DNA of 64,000 nucleotides, from positions 62,001 through 126,000 of the forward strand of contig NZ_QJSU01000009.1 in the NCBI RefSeq assembly GCF_003217155.1. The letters run 5' to 3'. A program made the position numbers and the translations under genes. This document shows positions 15,359 to 26,329 of this stretch, piece after piece. Positions within the stretch are counted from its first letter, which is position 1; every line of letters starts with the position of its first letter. The notes under the pieces were generated by a model. That model had not been told where the DNA came from. It saw only the letters and a program-made list of their open reading frames with translations, and searched no databases. Source of the stretch: Psychrobacter fozii (GTDB lineage Bacteria; Pseudomonadota; Gammaproteobacteria; Pseudomonadales; Moraxellaceae).

Positions 15359-17077
15359 CTATTTACCGCTTACTTTCGCCATGACTTCTTCACGGCTTAG
15401 CATTTGCTTTTCTGCTTCACGGCGATTGACGTATTCGTACTTGCCTTCAGCCAAGTTACGATCTGAAACCACGATACGATGTGGAATACCAATCAATTCT
15501 AGATCAGCAAACTTAACGCCTGGACGTTCATTACGATCGTCCAATAGCACGTTAACGCCTTGCGCTTTTAGTTCTTCATACAGAGCTGTTGCCGTCTGCA
15601 TAACGGTCTCTTCTTTTGACTTCATCGGTATGATAGCGACTTCAAAAGGAGCGATTGAATCATTGACTGTTGGCGTGGTTGGCCACATGATACCGTTTTC
15701 ATCGTTGTTCTGCTCGATAGCAGCAGCGATGATACGGCTTACACCAATACCATAGCAACCCATCATTAGCGTGACTGGTTTGCCATCTTCACCAGAAACG
15801 CGGCAATTCATGGCTTGCGAGTATTTATCACCCAATTGGAAAATGTGACCGACTTCGATGCCACGTTTGATTTTCAGCGTGCCCTTACCATCAGGAGATG
15901 GATCGCCTTCTTGCACGTTGCGAACATCGACGATGCGAGTGATACGTGTATCACGTGCCCAGTTCATACCGATCGTGTGTTTATTGACTTCATTGGCACC
16001 GCAGACAAAGTCTGACAAAGTTGCAGCTGAACGATCAACAAAGACAGGCATGTCTAGGTCAACACCGATGTAACCTTTGTGCAAACCAGCTGCTTTTAGC
16101 TCTTCATCAGAAGCTAATGTCAGTGGCACATTGGCCTCTTCAATTTTTTCAGCTTTGATAGTATTGAGCTGATGGTCACCGCGCAACACGACAGCAATCA
16201 GTTGTGGCTCATCATCTTCGGTATGACCGTGGACGATTAACGTTTTGACCGTATTCTCTAACGGCATATCTAGATGTTCAGCTACCATTTTACAGCTAGT
16301 CATATCTTCTGTTAAGACGTCCTCGCGCTCCATTTTTGGCGGTTGACGCTCAGCAGTGCTTACCGATTCAGCCAGCTCAACGTTAGCCGCATAATCAGAA
16401 GAATCTGAGAACGCGATATCGTCTTCACCACTGTCTGCCAATACATGGAACTCATGAGAAGCAAAACCACCGATAGAACCTGTATCCGCTTGTACTGCAC
16501 GGAAATCTAAACCCAAACGGGTAAAGATACGTGTATAAGCGTCATACATATCATGATACGTTTTGGCCAATGAGGCTTGGTCAACGTGGAATGAATAAGC
16601 ATCTTTCATCGTAAATTCGCGCGCGCGCATCACACCAAAGCGTGGACGAATCTCGTCACGGAATTTGTTTTGAATTTGGAAGAAAGTAATCGGTAGTTGT
16701 TTATAACTACGTAGCTCACCTTGGGCAAGATTGGTAATGACTTCTTCATGCGTTGGACCAAGCACAAAATCACGATCATGACGGTCTTTGAAGCGTAATA
16801 GCTCAGGACCATAATCGTCAAAACGTCCGGTCGTTTGCCAAAGTTCAGCAGGCTGAGTCATGGGCATGAGCACTTCTTGTGCACCGACATTCTGCATCTC
16901 TTCACGAACAATGCGCTCGACTTTTTGCAAGATGCGTAGCCCCATGGGCAGCCAAATATATAACCCAGAAGCAATCTTTCGGATAAGACCCGCACGCACC
17001 ATCAATTGGCTTGAGGCGATGTCGGCATCACTTGGGGTTTCTTTTAGTGTGGCAAATAAAAATTGACTGGCTTTCAT
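15359..17077 (-). CDS. proS: Prolyl-tRNA synthetase
   Basis: 572 aa, the bacterial-type length. It charges tRNA-Pro. Class II motifs are clear: motif 1 around [16 protein letters not shown], motif 2 with [12 protein letters not shown], and motif 3 [10 protein letters not shown] YbaK-like editing insertion (about 225-400, starting near [10 protein letters not shown]) lies between motifs 2 and 3, as in bacterial ProS. The C-terminal anticodon-binding domain has [25 protein letters not shown] in overlapping family form. It is a lone gene on the minus strand. tRNA-Pro(GGG) is found at 30864. Confidence 0.97.
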   Translation of the reverse strand: MKASQFLFATLKETPSDADIASSQLMVRAGLIRKIASGLYIWLPMGLRILQKVERIVREEMQNVGAQEVLMPMTQPAELWQTTGRFDDYGPELLRFKDRHDRDFVLGPTHEEVITNLAQGELRSYKQLPITFFQIQNKFRDEIRPRFGVMRAREFTMKDAYSFHVDQASLAKTYHDMYDAYTRIFTRLGLDFRAVQADTGSIGGFASHEFHVLADSGEDDIAFSDSSDYAANVELAESVSTAERQPPKMEREDVLTEDMTSCKMVAEHLDMPLENTVKTLIVHGHTEDDEPQLIAVVLRGDHQLNTIKAEKIEEANVPLTLASDEELKAAGLHKGYIGVDLDMPVFVDRSAATLSDFVCGANEVNKHTIGMNWARDTRITRIVDVRNVQEGDPSPDGKGTLKIKRGIEVGHIFQLGDKYSQAMNCRVSGEDGKPVTLMMGCYGIGVSRIIAAAIEQNNDENGIMWPTTPTVNDSIAPFEVAIIPMKSKEETVMQTATALYEELKAQGVNVLLDDRNERPGVKFADLELIGIPHRIVVSDRNLAEGKYEYVNRREAEKQMLSREEVMAKVSGK

Positions 17078-17635
17078 AAATAAAGCGTAACCTTATCAAC
17101 GATAAAAAATAAGAAGAAATAGTAGGATGTTGAGCGTATGGCTAATCGTTTCATGGCCGCCGCAAGCTTACCTTTATAACTTAGCAATTGACTAACATTC
17201 AGCGAATAAAAATGCTCATAAAGAGCATCTTAGTAAAACCGCTCTAATAATATAGAAGAGGGGAAATCTTGATTGATGCATCAGTATGCTGAAATACAAA
17301 ATATTCAGGCTAAAAGCCTGATAAATACTTTGATACTGACATTTTATTCATACAATCTGACTATGTTAGGTAAAGTTTGCCCAAGACGCAATGACTTTCT
17401 GTTTTTTAAGACCGAACATTGCATAAAGGTAGCGATGAGGTTGTTATAACTCGATTATTTACCAGTTTTGAGCCTATTTTTAGCAAGTCTTGACGAATTT
17501 TTTGACTAGCAACGCATCAGTAATTATGTAGGGTATTGGTAGCTATTACTTGAAGTTACTCCGCGTACATAGCATTTATATTTTATATACCAATCTGCCA
17601 TGTGCTTCATACGACAAAAATTTGAGGATACTTAG
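17078..17635. other. Divergent intergenic region, proS / DUF4230 gene
   Basis: 558 bases with no supported gene. It must hold the promoters of the two divergent genes, but no convincing pair of boxes was found. A small hairpin ATGCTCATAAAGAGCAT lies near 17211. Otherwise I see only A+T-rich sequence. Confidence 0.5.
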
Positions 17636-18385
17636 ATGAATAGTCCTGATAATCGATCTTCTGTTAATGCTAATAAGACCAATCCACAAGGCAAAAAACC
17701 CATCGCAACGATGTCGTGGATTGTGTTGCTTATCGGTTTAATAGCTATCGTTTTTGCGATTTATAGTGTTCAAAACAGTACCAAGGAAGCACCGATAGAA
17801 ACCATCACTCGTGAAGGCGTGGTTACTCAAATCCAAAACCTAAATCGTTTAGAAACGGTGTCGTTTAGTGTCGATACCGTTATCACCAGCCAGCGTGGTG
17901 GTAGTTGGCAAAAGCTGTGGCAAGACGAGCAAAAAGGACTGTTCATCGCGCATGGACGTGTCGAGGCAGGGGTTGATCTGAGCGCCTTGACACCTGAGAT
18001 GGTACGAGTGGTTCAGCCTATTGCTTCTGATGTAAATGATGACCAAACATCGGAAGCTAACACGACGGCATCGACCATGCCACAAATCAATATCACCTTA
18101 CCACCATCAGAGATATTCTCAGTGTATTTAGATGATATTGAGATTTATGATTGGCAGACTGGTGCTTTTGGTATGATGCAAGTCGACCCAAAAATATTTG
18201 ACCAAGCGCAAAGCATGGCCAAAAAAGAAGTCCTAGAGCGCGCCTGCCGCGGTGATGTAATGACGATGGCTCTACAAAATGCGCAGACGCAGTTGCAGCA
18301 ACTGTTTGCGCTGACAGGTGCGGTCGTTACGGTGACCACACAAGGTGCAGGTGCATGTCAGTTTCCATCGGTGACTAATGGCTAA
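17636..18385 (+). CDS. DUF4230 membrane-anchored protein
   Basis: 249 aa with a single N-terminal membrane anchor (about 27-46, MSWIVLLIGLIAIVFAIYSV) after a short polar cytoplasmic start. The outer domain fits DUF4230: LNRLETVSFSVDTVI, a W-rich linker, FIAHGRVEAGVDLSAL, then INITLPPSEIFSVYLDD and a final helix-rich part. The family is widespread and uncharacterised; a periplasmic location is inferred from the anchor. A C..C pair in the C-terminal part (ACRGD, GACQF) could form a disulfide. Confidence 0.8.
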   Translation: MNSPDNRSSVNANKTNPQGKKPIATMSWIVLLIGLIAIVFAIYSVQNSTKEAPIETITREGVVTQIQNLNRLETVSFSVDTVITSQRGGSWQKLWQDEQKGLFIAHGRVEAGVDLSALTPEMVRVVQPIASDVNDDQTSEANTTASTMPQINITLPPSEIFSVYLDDIEIYDWQTGAFGMMQVDPKIFDQAQSMAKKEVLERACRGDVMTMALQNAQTQLQQLFALTGAVVTVTTQGAGACQFPSVTNG

Positions 18386-18408
18386 TCTACTGTTTATTCT
18401 CCCTCAAA

Positions 18409-20043
18409 TTAGCCTTCTTTCTTAAACTCAGCGATTGTTAATAGGCGTGCTGCTTTATGCTCAACCATTGGCACAGGGTAGCCCGTATCGGCAAAGTCTC
18501 CTTTTTTACTGAGTGCTTTACGCATTTTCTCTTCTGAGTGCAGGATAGTAGCAGGGATGTCTTTTAGCTCAGGTAGCCAAGTCTTAATAAACTCGCCCTT
18601 TGTGTCATGGGTCTTGGCTTGGCTAAAGGGATTCATAATTCGGAAGTAGGGTGCTGAGTCAGTGCCCGTAGAAGCGCTCCATTGCCAGCCGCCATTGTTA
18701 GACGCAAAGTCACCATCTATCAGTTGCTGCATAAAGTATCGCTCGCCCCAGCGCCAGTCAATTAATAGGTCTTTGGTCAAAAACATCGCCGTCACCATTC
18801 GCAGGCGATTGTGCATAAACCCTGTTGCATTTAGACAGCGCATCGCGGCATCAACCAACGGTACACCTGTCATGCCTTTGCACCATTTATTAAAGTCATC
18901 AGTGTTGTATGACCAATTAATCTTAGTATCGGTCTCATGCTTATACGCTTGATGGCGAATCAGCTCTGGCTTATAGTCCAAGACATGACGATAAAAATCG
19001 CGCCATGCCAGCTCACTTATCCAGCGATTGATATCGTTGTTGTCGCTGTCGTTACCATGCAATTTTTCTTGAGCTTTATTTGCCTGTAGGTAGCACAGTC
19101 TGGGGCTGATTGCGCCAATAGTGAGGTAAGCGGATAGCTGACTGGTCGCATGCAAGCTAGGCACATCACGACTCACATCATAGTTGTTGATATCCTCAGT
19201 GATAAAGTCTTCTAAACGCTGGCAAGCCGCTGTTTCACCAGCAGGATAGGCGTCACGAGCATGTTCGAGTTGGGCACTCATGTCTAGATGTTGGTAGCTA
19301 TCATCACTTTGTAATTGCTCTTGATAATCCTCAAGGGCTCTTGTGCTGAGACTTTCTATCTCTGCCACCGTCTTTGCCGCGTTTTCTGTCGGCTCTAAAG
19401 TCACGTTATTATTGTCACTAACAGCGGGTGCTTCATGCATTTGTATCTCACTCACCTCCAATGTATGTCGCCATTTTTTGTAGAACGGCGTAAACACTTG
19501 ATACATGCTGTCGCCATCATTAGTTGTGATGGTTTGCGGTGGTAAGATACATTGATCATGCCAGCGTACAAACTCAATATCGCTTTTCCCCAGCTGCTCA
19601 GTTAATTGTTCATCACGATCGATCTCATTACCTTCGTATTCATGGTTGGCCATGATAGCGCTGATATGATTGGCACTGCAGATATCTAATAACGCCTCAT
19701 TACAGTCAGAGAAACTTGGACAGACCTGTACGATTAAGTTGATATTTAATTGTTCTTGCAAGGCTTTTGCGAGGATAGGCAAGGTACGGGCGATGTGATC
19801 GACTTGTACAAGCGACGTATCATGCGCTTGCCATTGCTTAGGTGTGAGAAAGAATATGGCACTGACTCGTGCATTATCTTCGTTTGCCCGTTCACAAATC
19901 GCAGCCAAGGCGGTATTATCATGAACTCGTAGGTCACGACGAAACCACATCAAGTAATGTGGCGGATTTGCACTAGTTGCCTTACCACTATCACTGTCGT
20001 TGCAGTCAGTTGGATTGGCCGTTGCCGATGCAGTCTTAGACAT
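18409..20043 (-). CDS. phrB: Deoxyribodipyrimidine photolyase (CPD class I)
   Basis: 544 aa, longer than the usual 470 or so because of acidic linkers near 215-265. It repairs UV pyrimidine dimers with blue light using FAD and a second antenna. The N-terminal antenna domain has WFRRDLRVHDNTAL. The C-terminal FAD domain has NRLRMVTAMFLTKDLLIDWR, GDFASNNGGWQWSASTGTD and NPFSQAKTHD, all signatures of class I photolyase. It stands alone, diverging from trpF. Light-exposed or cold habitats often keep this gene, but its presence is not diagnostic. Confidence 0.95.
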   Translation of the reverse strand: MSKTASATANPTDCNDSDSGKATSANPPHYLMWFRRDLRVHDNTALAAICERANEDNARVSAIFFLTPKQWQAHDTSLVQVDHIARTLPILAKALQEQLNINLIVQVCPSFSDCNEALLDICSANHISAIMANHEYEGNEIDRDEQLTEQLGKSDIEFVRWHDQCILPPQTITTNDGDSMYQVFTPFYKKWRHTLEVSEIQMHEAPAVSDNNNVTLEPTENAAKTVAEIESLSTRALEDYQEQLQSDDSYQHLDMSAQLEHARDAYPAGETAACQRLEDFITEDINNYDVSRDVPSLHATSQLSAYLTIGAISPRLCYLQANKAQEKLHGNDSDNNDINRWISELAWRDFYRHVLDYKPELIRHQAYKHETDTKINWSYNTDDFNKWCKGMTGVPLVDAAMRCLNATGFMHNRLRMVTAMFLTKDLLIDWRWGERYFMQQLIDGDFASNNGGWQWSASTGTDSAPYFRIMNPFSQAKTHDTKGEFIKTWLPELKDIPATILHSEEKMRKALSKKGDFADTGYPVPMVEHKAARLLTIAEFKKEG

Positions 20044-20244
20044 TCAAGTATTCCTGTATTAATCAATCGCAATCATAAACAAAACTGGGAATAAAAGTAT
20101 GCTAGGATAAGTTTTTGGATGCAATGGCTTTGCTGTTTGATTAACAAAACATCATCACATATAACGATTTACCTTTAGCTTGAACCTATCTGATGCCGTT
20201 ATAATCGGTGTCATATTTAATATCATGAAATGCAAGGTCACGAA

Positions 20245-20928
20245 ATGCACGTCAAGTTCTGCGGTTTTACTCAGCTTAGTGATATACAGACTGCGACACA
20301 GTTAGGTGTTGATGCGGTCGGCTTGGTGTTTTATCCGCCCAGTCCGCGTGCCGTGACGCTAGCGCAAGCCCAGATATTAAGTACTGCTATACCTGCTTTT
20401 GTGAGCGTGGTGGCGTTGGTGGTCAATATGCAACAGGATGAGTTGGTCGAGCTGGCAGACAATGTGTCTTTTGATATTATACAATTCCACGGCGATGAGA
20501 GTGCTGAGCAGTGCCAACAGCTGGCGAGCACAGTCAATAAACGCTGGATTAAAGCGTTGCGTGTCAATGCCGATACGGATAGTGCTGTTAGCGTACGCGC
20601 TCAGGTTGATGAGTTTGCCAAAGCAGGAGCGAGCAGTATCTTATTAGATGCCTACCATCAGCATAAATATGGTGGTACGGGTGCACGCTTTGATTGGAGT
20701 CTCGTACCGCAAGACAGCTCACTACCGATTATTTTAGCGGGTGGTTTGACTGCTGATAATGTCGCTGCGACTTTAGAGCTGCCCATTTATGCAGTCGATG
20801 TCAGCGGCGGTATTGAGATAGATAAAGGTAAAAAAGATCCTGCAAAAATGCGCGCCTTTATGAAAGCGGTAAAACGCGACCGATGGCAAAACGCGACGCC
20901 TAGCGAACCTTCGAACACAAGTAGCTAG
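20245..20928 (+). CDS. trpF: Phosphoribosylanthranilate isomerase
   Basis: 227 aa from the ATG at 20245 (MHVKFCGFTQ), chosen because an AAGGT site lies 6 bases upstream; an ATG 15 bases earlier has no site. The TIM-barrel pattern is clear: KFCGFTQ with the catalytic Cys, VGLVFYPPSPRAV, IIQFHGDE, LLDAYH.KYGGTG and IILAGGLTADN with phosphate-binding DVSGGIE. It isomerises PRA to CdRP, tryptophan step 3. It is followed by trpB and trpA. A TATAAT lies at 20200, but with a poor -35. Confidence 0.95.
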   Translation: MHVKFCGFTQLSDIQTATQLGVDAVGLVFYPPSPRAVTLAQAQILSTAIPAFVSVVALVVNMQQDELVELADNVSFDIIQFHGDESAEQCQQLASTVNKRWIKALRVNADTDSAVSVRAQVDEFAKAGASSILLDAYHQHKYGGTGARFDWSLVPQDSSLPIILAGGLTADNVAATLELPIYAVDVSGGIEIDKGKKDPAKMRAFMKAVKRDRWQNATPSEPSNTSS

Positions 20929-21014
20929 CTTAATATCAGCTCAACAGCTCGCTGCTTAAACTATTTCTCCCTGATTTATCCTAAAAAATACCACTTATTA
21001 CAGTAGGAATTACC

Positions 21015-22289
21015 ATGAGTCATGTCGATAACAATAATTTATCTGCTACCGCACAAGCTATCAATACCTTTACCAATCCAACGGACGTACAGGATTTCAA
21101 TCAATACCCTGATGCCCGTGGACATTTTGGCGTACACGGCGGTCGCTTTGTCTCTGAAACGTTGATGGCCGCTCTAGAAGAGCTAGAGGCGCTATACACC
21201 AAAGTAAAAGTCGATCCTGCATTCTGGGAAGAGTATCACAATGATTTGGTCAACTATGTTGGTCGCCCAACGCCGCTTTATCATGCCAAGCGCTTGAGTG
21301 ATGAGATTGGTGGTGCGCAGATTTATTTTAAACGTGAAGATTTAAATCATACTGGCGCACACAAAGTTAATAACACCATCGGACAAGCACTGCTTGCCAA
21401 AATGTGTGGCAAGAAACGTATCATCGCTGAGACTGGTGCAGGACAGCATGGCGTGGCAACGGCGACGATAGCAGCCCGTTTGGGTCTTGAATGTATCGTT
21501 TACATGGGTGCGGACGATGTCGAGCGCCAAAAAATGAACGTCTATCGTATGCGCTTGCTTGGTGCGACAGTTGTGCCGGTGACTTCTGGCTCACGCACGC
21601 TCAAAGACGCGATGAACGAAGCCATGCGCGACTGGGTCACCAACGTCGATAGCACGTACTACATCATCGGTACAGTTGCAGGCCCGCATCCTTATCCGCT
21701 ACTGGTGCGTGATTTCCAAGCAATCATTGGTAAAGAAGCCCGCATCCAGCATCTAGAAAAAACAGGCAAATTACCAGATGCATTGGTTGCTTGTGTTGGT
21801 GGGGGTTCAAACGCGATTGGTCTGTTCTTTGACTTCCTAAATGATACTGAGGTCAAAATGTACGGCGTCGAAGCAACCGGTGATGGCATCGAAACCGGTC
21901 GCCACTCAGCGCCACTAGCGGCTGGTCGTATCGGCGTGCTACACGGCAACCGCACTTACCTAATGGCAGATGACGAAGGTCAGATTCAAGAAACTCACTC
22001 TATCTCAGCCGGACTGGATTATCCTGGTGTTGGCCCTGAGCATAGCTTCCTAAAAGACATGAAGCGTGTTGAATATGTGGGCTGTACTGACAAAGAGTCG
22101 TTGGAAGGCTTCCATGAAGTCACGCGCAAAGAAGGCATCATTCCTGCGCTTGAATCTGCTCATGCCGTTGCTTATGCACTAAAACTGGCTAAGACAATGA
22201 CGCCTGATCAAACGATCATCGTTAATATGTCAGGTCGAGGTGATAAAGATTTGCATTCAGTGATGAAGGCAGAAGGGATTGAGTTGTAG
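21015..22289 (+). CDS. trpB: Tryptophan synthase beta chain
   Basis: 424 aa. It condenses indole with serine, in an alpha2-beta2 complex with TrpA. The PLP lysine is in [13 protein letters not shown], the phosphate-binding loop is [10 protein letters not shown], and [20 protein letters not shown] is present. The N-terminus is about 20 residues longer than E. coli TrpB and polar. 120 bases separate it from trpA, more than in compact trp operons. Confidence 0.97.
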   Translation: MSHVDNNNLSATAQAINTFTNPTDVQDFNQYPDARGHFGVHGGRFVSETLMAALEELEALYTKVKVDPAFWEEYHNDLVNYVGRPTPLYHAKRLSDEIGGAQIYFKREDLNHTGAHKVNNTIGQALLAKMCGKKRIIAETGAGQHGVATATIAARLGLECIVYMGADDVERQKMNVYRMRLLGATVVPVTSGSRTLKDAMNEAMRDWVTNVDSTYYIIGTVAGPHPYPLLVRDFQAIIGKEARIQHLEKTGKLPDALVACVGGGSNAIGLFFDFLNDTEVKMYGVEATGDGIETGRHSAPLAAGRIGVLHGNRTYLMADDEGQIQETHSISAGLDYPGVGPEHSFLKDMKRVEYVGCTDKESLEGFHEVTRKEGIIPALESAHAVAYALKLAKTMTPDQTIIVNMSGRGDKDLHSVMKAEGIEL

Positions 22290-22408
22290 TAGCTTTTATA
22301 TGCTATTAATCTACATCTTATAAGAAAAATGGCTCAGTGCCCCTTACTCAATAGAAGTTACTTAGTGAGGGGTTAAATGAGTCGGTTGATAACAATTAAG
22401 AGACCACT

Positions 22409-23233
22409 ATGACCAGAATTGAAAGCACTTTTGAAACGCTAAAATCACAAAATAAAAAAGCCCTCATTCCTTATGTAATGGCAGGCGATCCCAATCCAGC
22501 GACCACTGTAGGTCTGTTGCACGATTTAGTGAAGCATGGCGCAGATATGATCGAAGTTGGCTTACCATTCTCTGATCCAATGGCAGATGGCCCAACCGTC
22601 GCATTGGCAGGTGAGCGTGCATTAGCAGCAGGTACGAGCACTCGTGATGCACTAAAAATGGTCGAAGAGTTTCGTCAAACAGACACGCAGACGCCAATTA
22701 TCCTGATGGGTTATCTCAATCCAGTTGAAATCATTGGTTATGATAACTTCGTCGCACTATGTGAGCAGTCAGGTGTTGACGGTATCTTGATGGTTGATTT
22801 GCCACCAGCAGAGGCGGGCAGCTTCACTCAGCATCTGACTGATCATTCAATGAATGAGATTTTCTTATTATCGCCAACGACTTTGCCTGAGCGCCGTGAG
22901 CAAGTATTGACGCATTGTGGCGGTTATATCTATTATGTGTCATTAAAAGGTGTGACAGGTTCAGCCACGCTCGATACTGATGCTGTCGCGACTCAAGTCA
23001 AAGCCATCAAAGCAGAGACGGATTTGCCGGTATGCGTCGGTTTTGGTATCCGTGATGGTGCCTCTGCCAAGGCGATTGGTACTCATGCAGATGGTGTCAT
23101 TGTTGGCAGTGCGCTGGTACAGAACTTTGCTGATATAGATGCTAATGATGCCGATGCTGTTGCAGCTGCTCAGCAACGAATCATGGTAAAAATGGACGAG
23201 TTACGTGGTGCGCTTGATAGTTTGAGTGCCTGA
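22409..23233 (+). CDS. trpA: Tryptophan synthase alpha chain
   Basis: 274 aa TIM barrel. It cleaves indole-3-glycerol phosphate. The catalytic Glu is in DMIEVGLPFSDPMADGPT, and the second catalytic acid (Asp) is in GILMVDLPP. The phosphate-binding end VCVGFGIRDG and GVIVGSALV is present. It follows trpB, and the accD leader follows it. Length and motifs are normal. Confidence 0.97.
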   Translation: MTRIESTFETLKSQNKKALIPYVMAGDPNPATTVGLLHDLVKHGADMIEVGLPFSDPMADGPTVALAGERALAAGTSTRDALKMVEEFRQTDTQTPIILMGYLNPVEIIGYDNFVALCEQSGVDGILMVDLPPAEAGSFTQHLTDHSMNEIFLLSPTTLPERREQVLTHCGGYIYYVSLKGVTGSATLDTDAVATQVKAIKAETDLPVCVGFGIRDGASAKAIGTHADGVIVGSALVQNFADIDANDADAVAAAQQRIMVKMDELRGALDSLSA

Positions 23234-23286
23234 GTTAAGCAACATTAAATTATCGTCATTTAAGTTTTCGTTATAGTGCTAATAGC

Positions 23287-23379
23287 GTTATTTATAAACA
23301 GTAGTCTTTATAAATAACAATGTTTATAAAGACACTGTCAAATGACTTTGCTAAAGTTAGTTTACGTGTGTAAACTAAC
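23287..23379 (+). promoter_or_regulatory. Structured leader before accD with competing hairpins
   Basis: Arm A (23287-23297) can pair over 11 bp with arm B's 3' part (23308-23318). Arm B's 5' part (23304-23314) can pair over 11 bp with arm C (23323-23333). The two helices exclude each other. A further perfect 10-bp hairpin with a GTGT loop lies at 23356-23379. None has a T-run. It looks like an attenuator or protein-binding leader; the role is inferred. Confidence 0.45.
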
Positions 23380-23477
23380 ATCACACATAAATTGTTACAG
23401 TTTCGCGTAGGCGTGCCTTATAACTGCTCATGTTATGACTGTATGTGACTTTTAAATTTACTCTTAGGGACAAGTGA

Positions 23478-24455
23478 ATGAGCCAGCTTGTCGATAAGCC
23501 TTTGATAATGGCGAATAATATGACTGATACGATAACAAAACCTGATATGACTACTTCTAATAATGCTGAGCCTAACAATAACATTGCTGGGCAATCTTGG
23601 TTTAATCGCCCGATACCAGGCGTTAAGCAGCAATTGACCGCACCATTGAGTGCGGTAGAGACTGAACCATCAACCAAATGCAGTAACTGTCATTCGATGA
23701 TTACCAATACATCGCTGATTTTCAACAGTTATGTGTGCCCGCATTGCGATCATCACTTACCGATGAGTGCTCGTGAGCGTCTAAACTGGTTGCTTGATCA
23801 GGTCAACGGTGAACTTGGACAAGAATTCGTTGCAAAAGATCCGCTGCGTTTTGTGGATAGTAAGCCTTATCCTGCACGTATGGCTGAAGCACAAGAAAAA
23901 ACAGGTGAGTCTGAGGCACTAATTGTGCTGTATGGCAAGCTGCGAAATCTCGATGTGGTCACTTGTGCATTTGATTTCCGCTTTATGGGTGGCTCTATGG
24001 GGTCAGTCGTTGGTGATCGTTTCGTGCAAGCTGCCGAAAAAGCGCTAGAAGATAAAGTACCTTTAGTGTGTTTCGCTGCTTCTGGTGGTGCACGTATGCA
24101 AGAAGGCCTACTGTCATTGATGCAAATGGCACGCACGGCTGCTGCGATTGAGCGTTTGAGAATTGCAGGTATTCCGTATATTGTTGTCTTGACCAATCCT
24201 GTCTATGGTGGCGTGACTGCTTCACTTGCTATGCTTGGTGACATTCATTTAGCCGAACCAAAGGCGATGATTGGCTTTGCAGGCAAGCGCGTGATTGAGC
24301 AAACGGTACGTGAGACATTGGAAGAACCGTTCCAGCGTGCAGAGTTTCTGTTAGAGCATGGCGTAGTGGATGAAGTGGTACATCGTCATCAGATGATTGA
24401 AACGATCTATCGCTTGTTGGCAAAGTTAAGCCGCATGCCTAATGTTGATGCTTGA
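23478..24455 (+). CDS. accD: Acetyl-CoA carboxylase carboxyltransferase subunit beta
   Basis: 325 aa. It transfers CO2 from carboxybiotin to acetyl-CoA, the first step of fatty acid synthesis, with AccA. The N-terminal zinc ribbon has two CxxC pairs (CSNC...CPHC) after an unusually long polar lead of about 67 residues. The crotonase-fold body has GGSMGSVVGDR, FAASGGARMQEG and PVYGGVTAS. A start at 23508 (MANNMT) is possible. In E. coli this zinc ribbon also binds the enzyme's own mRNA, which makes the structured leader noteworthy. Confidence 0.96.
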   Translation: MSQLVDKPLIMANNMTDTITKPDMTTSNNAEPNNNIAGQSWFNRPIPGVKQQLTAPLSAVETEPSTKCSNCHSMITNTSLIFNSYVCPHCDHHLPMSARERLNWLLDQVNGELGQEFVAKDPLRFVDSKPYPARMAEAQEKTGESEALIVLYGKLRNLDVVTCAFDFRFMGGSMGSVVGDRFVQAAEKALEDKVPLVCFAASGGARMQEGLLSLMQMARTAAAIERLRIAGIPYIVVLTNPVYGGVTASLAMLGDIHLAEPKAMIGFAGKRVIEQTVRETLEEPFQRAEFLLEHGVVDEVVHRHQMIETIYRLLAKLSRMPNVDA

Positions 24456-24544
24456 TACATTGTAGATGCTTCCTTCCAAATAAGCAGGTGGTTGGTATAA
24501 CTGCCTAGTATAGTGCTACTATCTATAAATATGCAGAACTCCCT

Positions 24545-24585
24545 AATAGCATTTATCGTCATACAACGGTAAATGCTATTTTTGG
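24545..24585 (+). terminator. Terminator after accD
   Basis: The 11-bp stem AATAGCATTTA/TAAATGCTATT with a 14-nt loop is followed by TTTTTGG. It separates accD from folC. Confidence 0.75.
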
Positions 24586-24696
24586 TTTTGGTCAGGTAGT
24601 TATATACTAGGGCTTATCTTCTAATCGATGACTTTCTAACTGATAGCTTTCTAATCACCAATTTTCTATTCGAATATTTCAATATAGGTTTCATCT

Positions 24697-26064
24697 ATGT
24701 CTGACACTTCACTTTCTAACCCGAATAGCCCTAATGAGAATGCCAGTTTGACCGAATGGCTTGATTACATGCAACAGATACACGTGTCGGCGATAGACAT
24801 GGGGTTGTCGCGCGTGTTACCAGTCGCTGAAGCCTTAGGCGTAGTGCAGTCAGCTAAAGATGATACTTACGTGTTTACGGTGGCAGGTACCAATGGTAAA
24901 GGTTCGACGACCGCTGTCATCGCACAAATGTGTCAAGCAGCAGGTTATAAAACAGCCTTATATCAATCACCGCATTTGAGTGTCTTTAATGAGCGCGTGC
25001 GCATCAATGGCGAGATGGTCAGTGACCAAGTCTTGATTGCTGCCTTTAGCAAAGTAGAAGCGGCACGCCTACAATGTGAGTTGACCCTATCATTTTTTGA
25101 GATGACGACATTGGCGGCATTGTTAATATTTGCTGAAGCAGATTGTGATGTGTGGGTGTTAGAGGTTGGGCTAGGTGGTCGTCTAGATGTGGTCAATATT
25201 ATTGACCCTGATATGGCCGTGATTACCAATATTGCAATCGATCATGTCGACTGGTTAGGTGACAATGTGGAAGATATCGGCGCAGAAAAAGCAGGTATAT
25301 TGCGTGATGATATCAGCCTAATCTATGGTGCTATTGAGATGCCGGATAGCGTTCAGCAAGCGATTGATAAGCATCAGACAAACTGTTATCAAGTAGGGCA
25401 AGACTTTAGCCACCGCGACATTGATGCAGGGACGTGGCAATACAGTAATGCTGCTGTCACTATGCAACTGCCGCGCCCAGCATTGTCGTTGACCAATACG
25501 GCAAATGCACTATCAGCAGTACTCGCAAGTCCGTTGAATATCGATACCGATGCTATCGAGGCAGCGTTGCAAACGGTCAAGTTAGCAGGTCGCTTTGATT
25601 ATCGCGAGATAGATAATCGTTATTGGTTATTTGATGTGGCGCATAACGAGCAAGGTGTTGAGTTTTTATTAGCGCAATTACTACCGCTTTGGGAGCAGCA
25701 TGTCGCAGACCAAAATACCGCTGAACATGCTGATAGCGCGCCTGCCACCATTAAAATGCTGTTTTCCATGTTAGCTGATAAAGACATTGAAAAAGTCGTA
25801 CAGCGTTTGACCGAGACAGGATTACCAATTAGCGAGTGGTTTATCGCTGAAATCGACTATCCACGGGCAGCCAGTACTGAGCATTTGCAGGGTATACTAG
25901 TAAATCATGTCGATGATGCTCAAGTACATGAATTTGAGCGTTTGCAATCCGCGACTTATGCAGTCAGAGCGGTGAGTCAACCGCAAGACTTAATCGTAGT
26001 ATGCGGCTCTTTCCATACAATAGGAGAGGCGCTATCTGCACTGGATGCTGATAATTTAAGTTAA
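24697..26064 (+). CDS. folC: Bifunctional folylpolyglutamate / dihydrofolate synthase
   Basis: 455 aa. It adds glutamate to dihydropteroate and to folates in the cytosol. The ATP loop is AGTNGKGSTTAV (about 68-79). YQSPHLSVFNERVRINGE is the family's omega-type segment, VWVLEVGLGGRLDVVN and ITNIAIDHVDWLG are Mur-ligase-like core motifs, and LFDVAHNEQG starts the C-terminal domain. It lies between accD and the SPOR protein, an order common in gamma-proteobacteria. Confidence 0.96.
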   Translation: MSDTSLSNPNSPNENASLTEWLDYMQQIHVSAIDMGLSRVLPVAEALGVVQSAKDDTYVFTVAGTNGKGSTTAVIAQMCQAAGYKTALYQSPHLSVFNERVRINGEMVSDQVLIAAFSKVEAARLQCELTLSFFEMTTLAALLIFAEADCDVWVLEVGLGGRLDVVNIIDPDMAVITNIAIDHVDWLGDNVEDIGAEKAGILRDDISLIYGAIEMPDSVQQAIDKHQTNCYQVGQDFSHRDIDAGTWQYSNAAVTMQLPRPALSLTNTANALSAVLASPLNIDTDAIEAALQTVKLAGRFDYREIDNRYWLFDVAHNEQGVEFLLAQLLPLWEQHVADQNTAEHADSAPATIKMLFSMLADKDIEKVVQRLTETGLPISEWFIAEIDYPRAASTEHLQGILVNHVDDAQVHEFERLQSATYAVRAVSQPQDLIVVCGSFHTIGEALSALDADNLS

Positions 26065-26329
26065 ACCAGCCGCTATTTAATGTTAATCTTAACGGTAGCG
26101 TGATGGCAGACAGTATAGAAAATATGCTTTATAATCAAAATGCTTCAGAGCATTGAAACTAAGAGCACTGACATTAAAAGATCGACATAACTTCTGAAAA
26201 TTGATACATGTAACCTGCGGCAATCGCTAGTCATCAAAGCTCTCTATGATATAGCTCTCTACGATATAACTTTGAGACGACAGCTGCGCCGCTCAATCAA
26301 CCTTATTACCAACTAAGAGACGTAAACGG

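Noticed and set aside
23381..23677. Minus-strand frames over the accD leader and start
   Set aside because: Antisense to accD with no ribosome site or domain.
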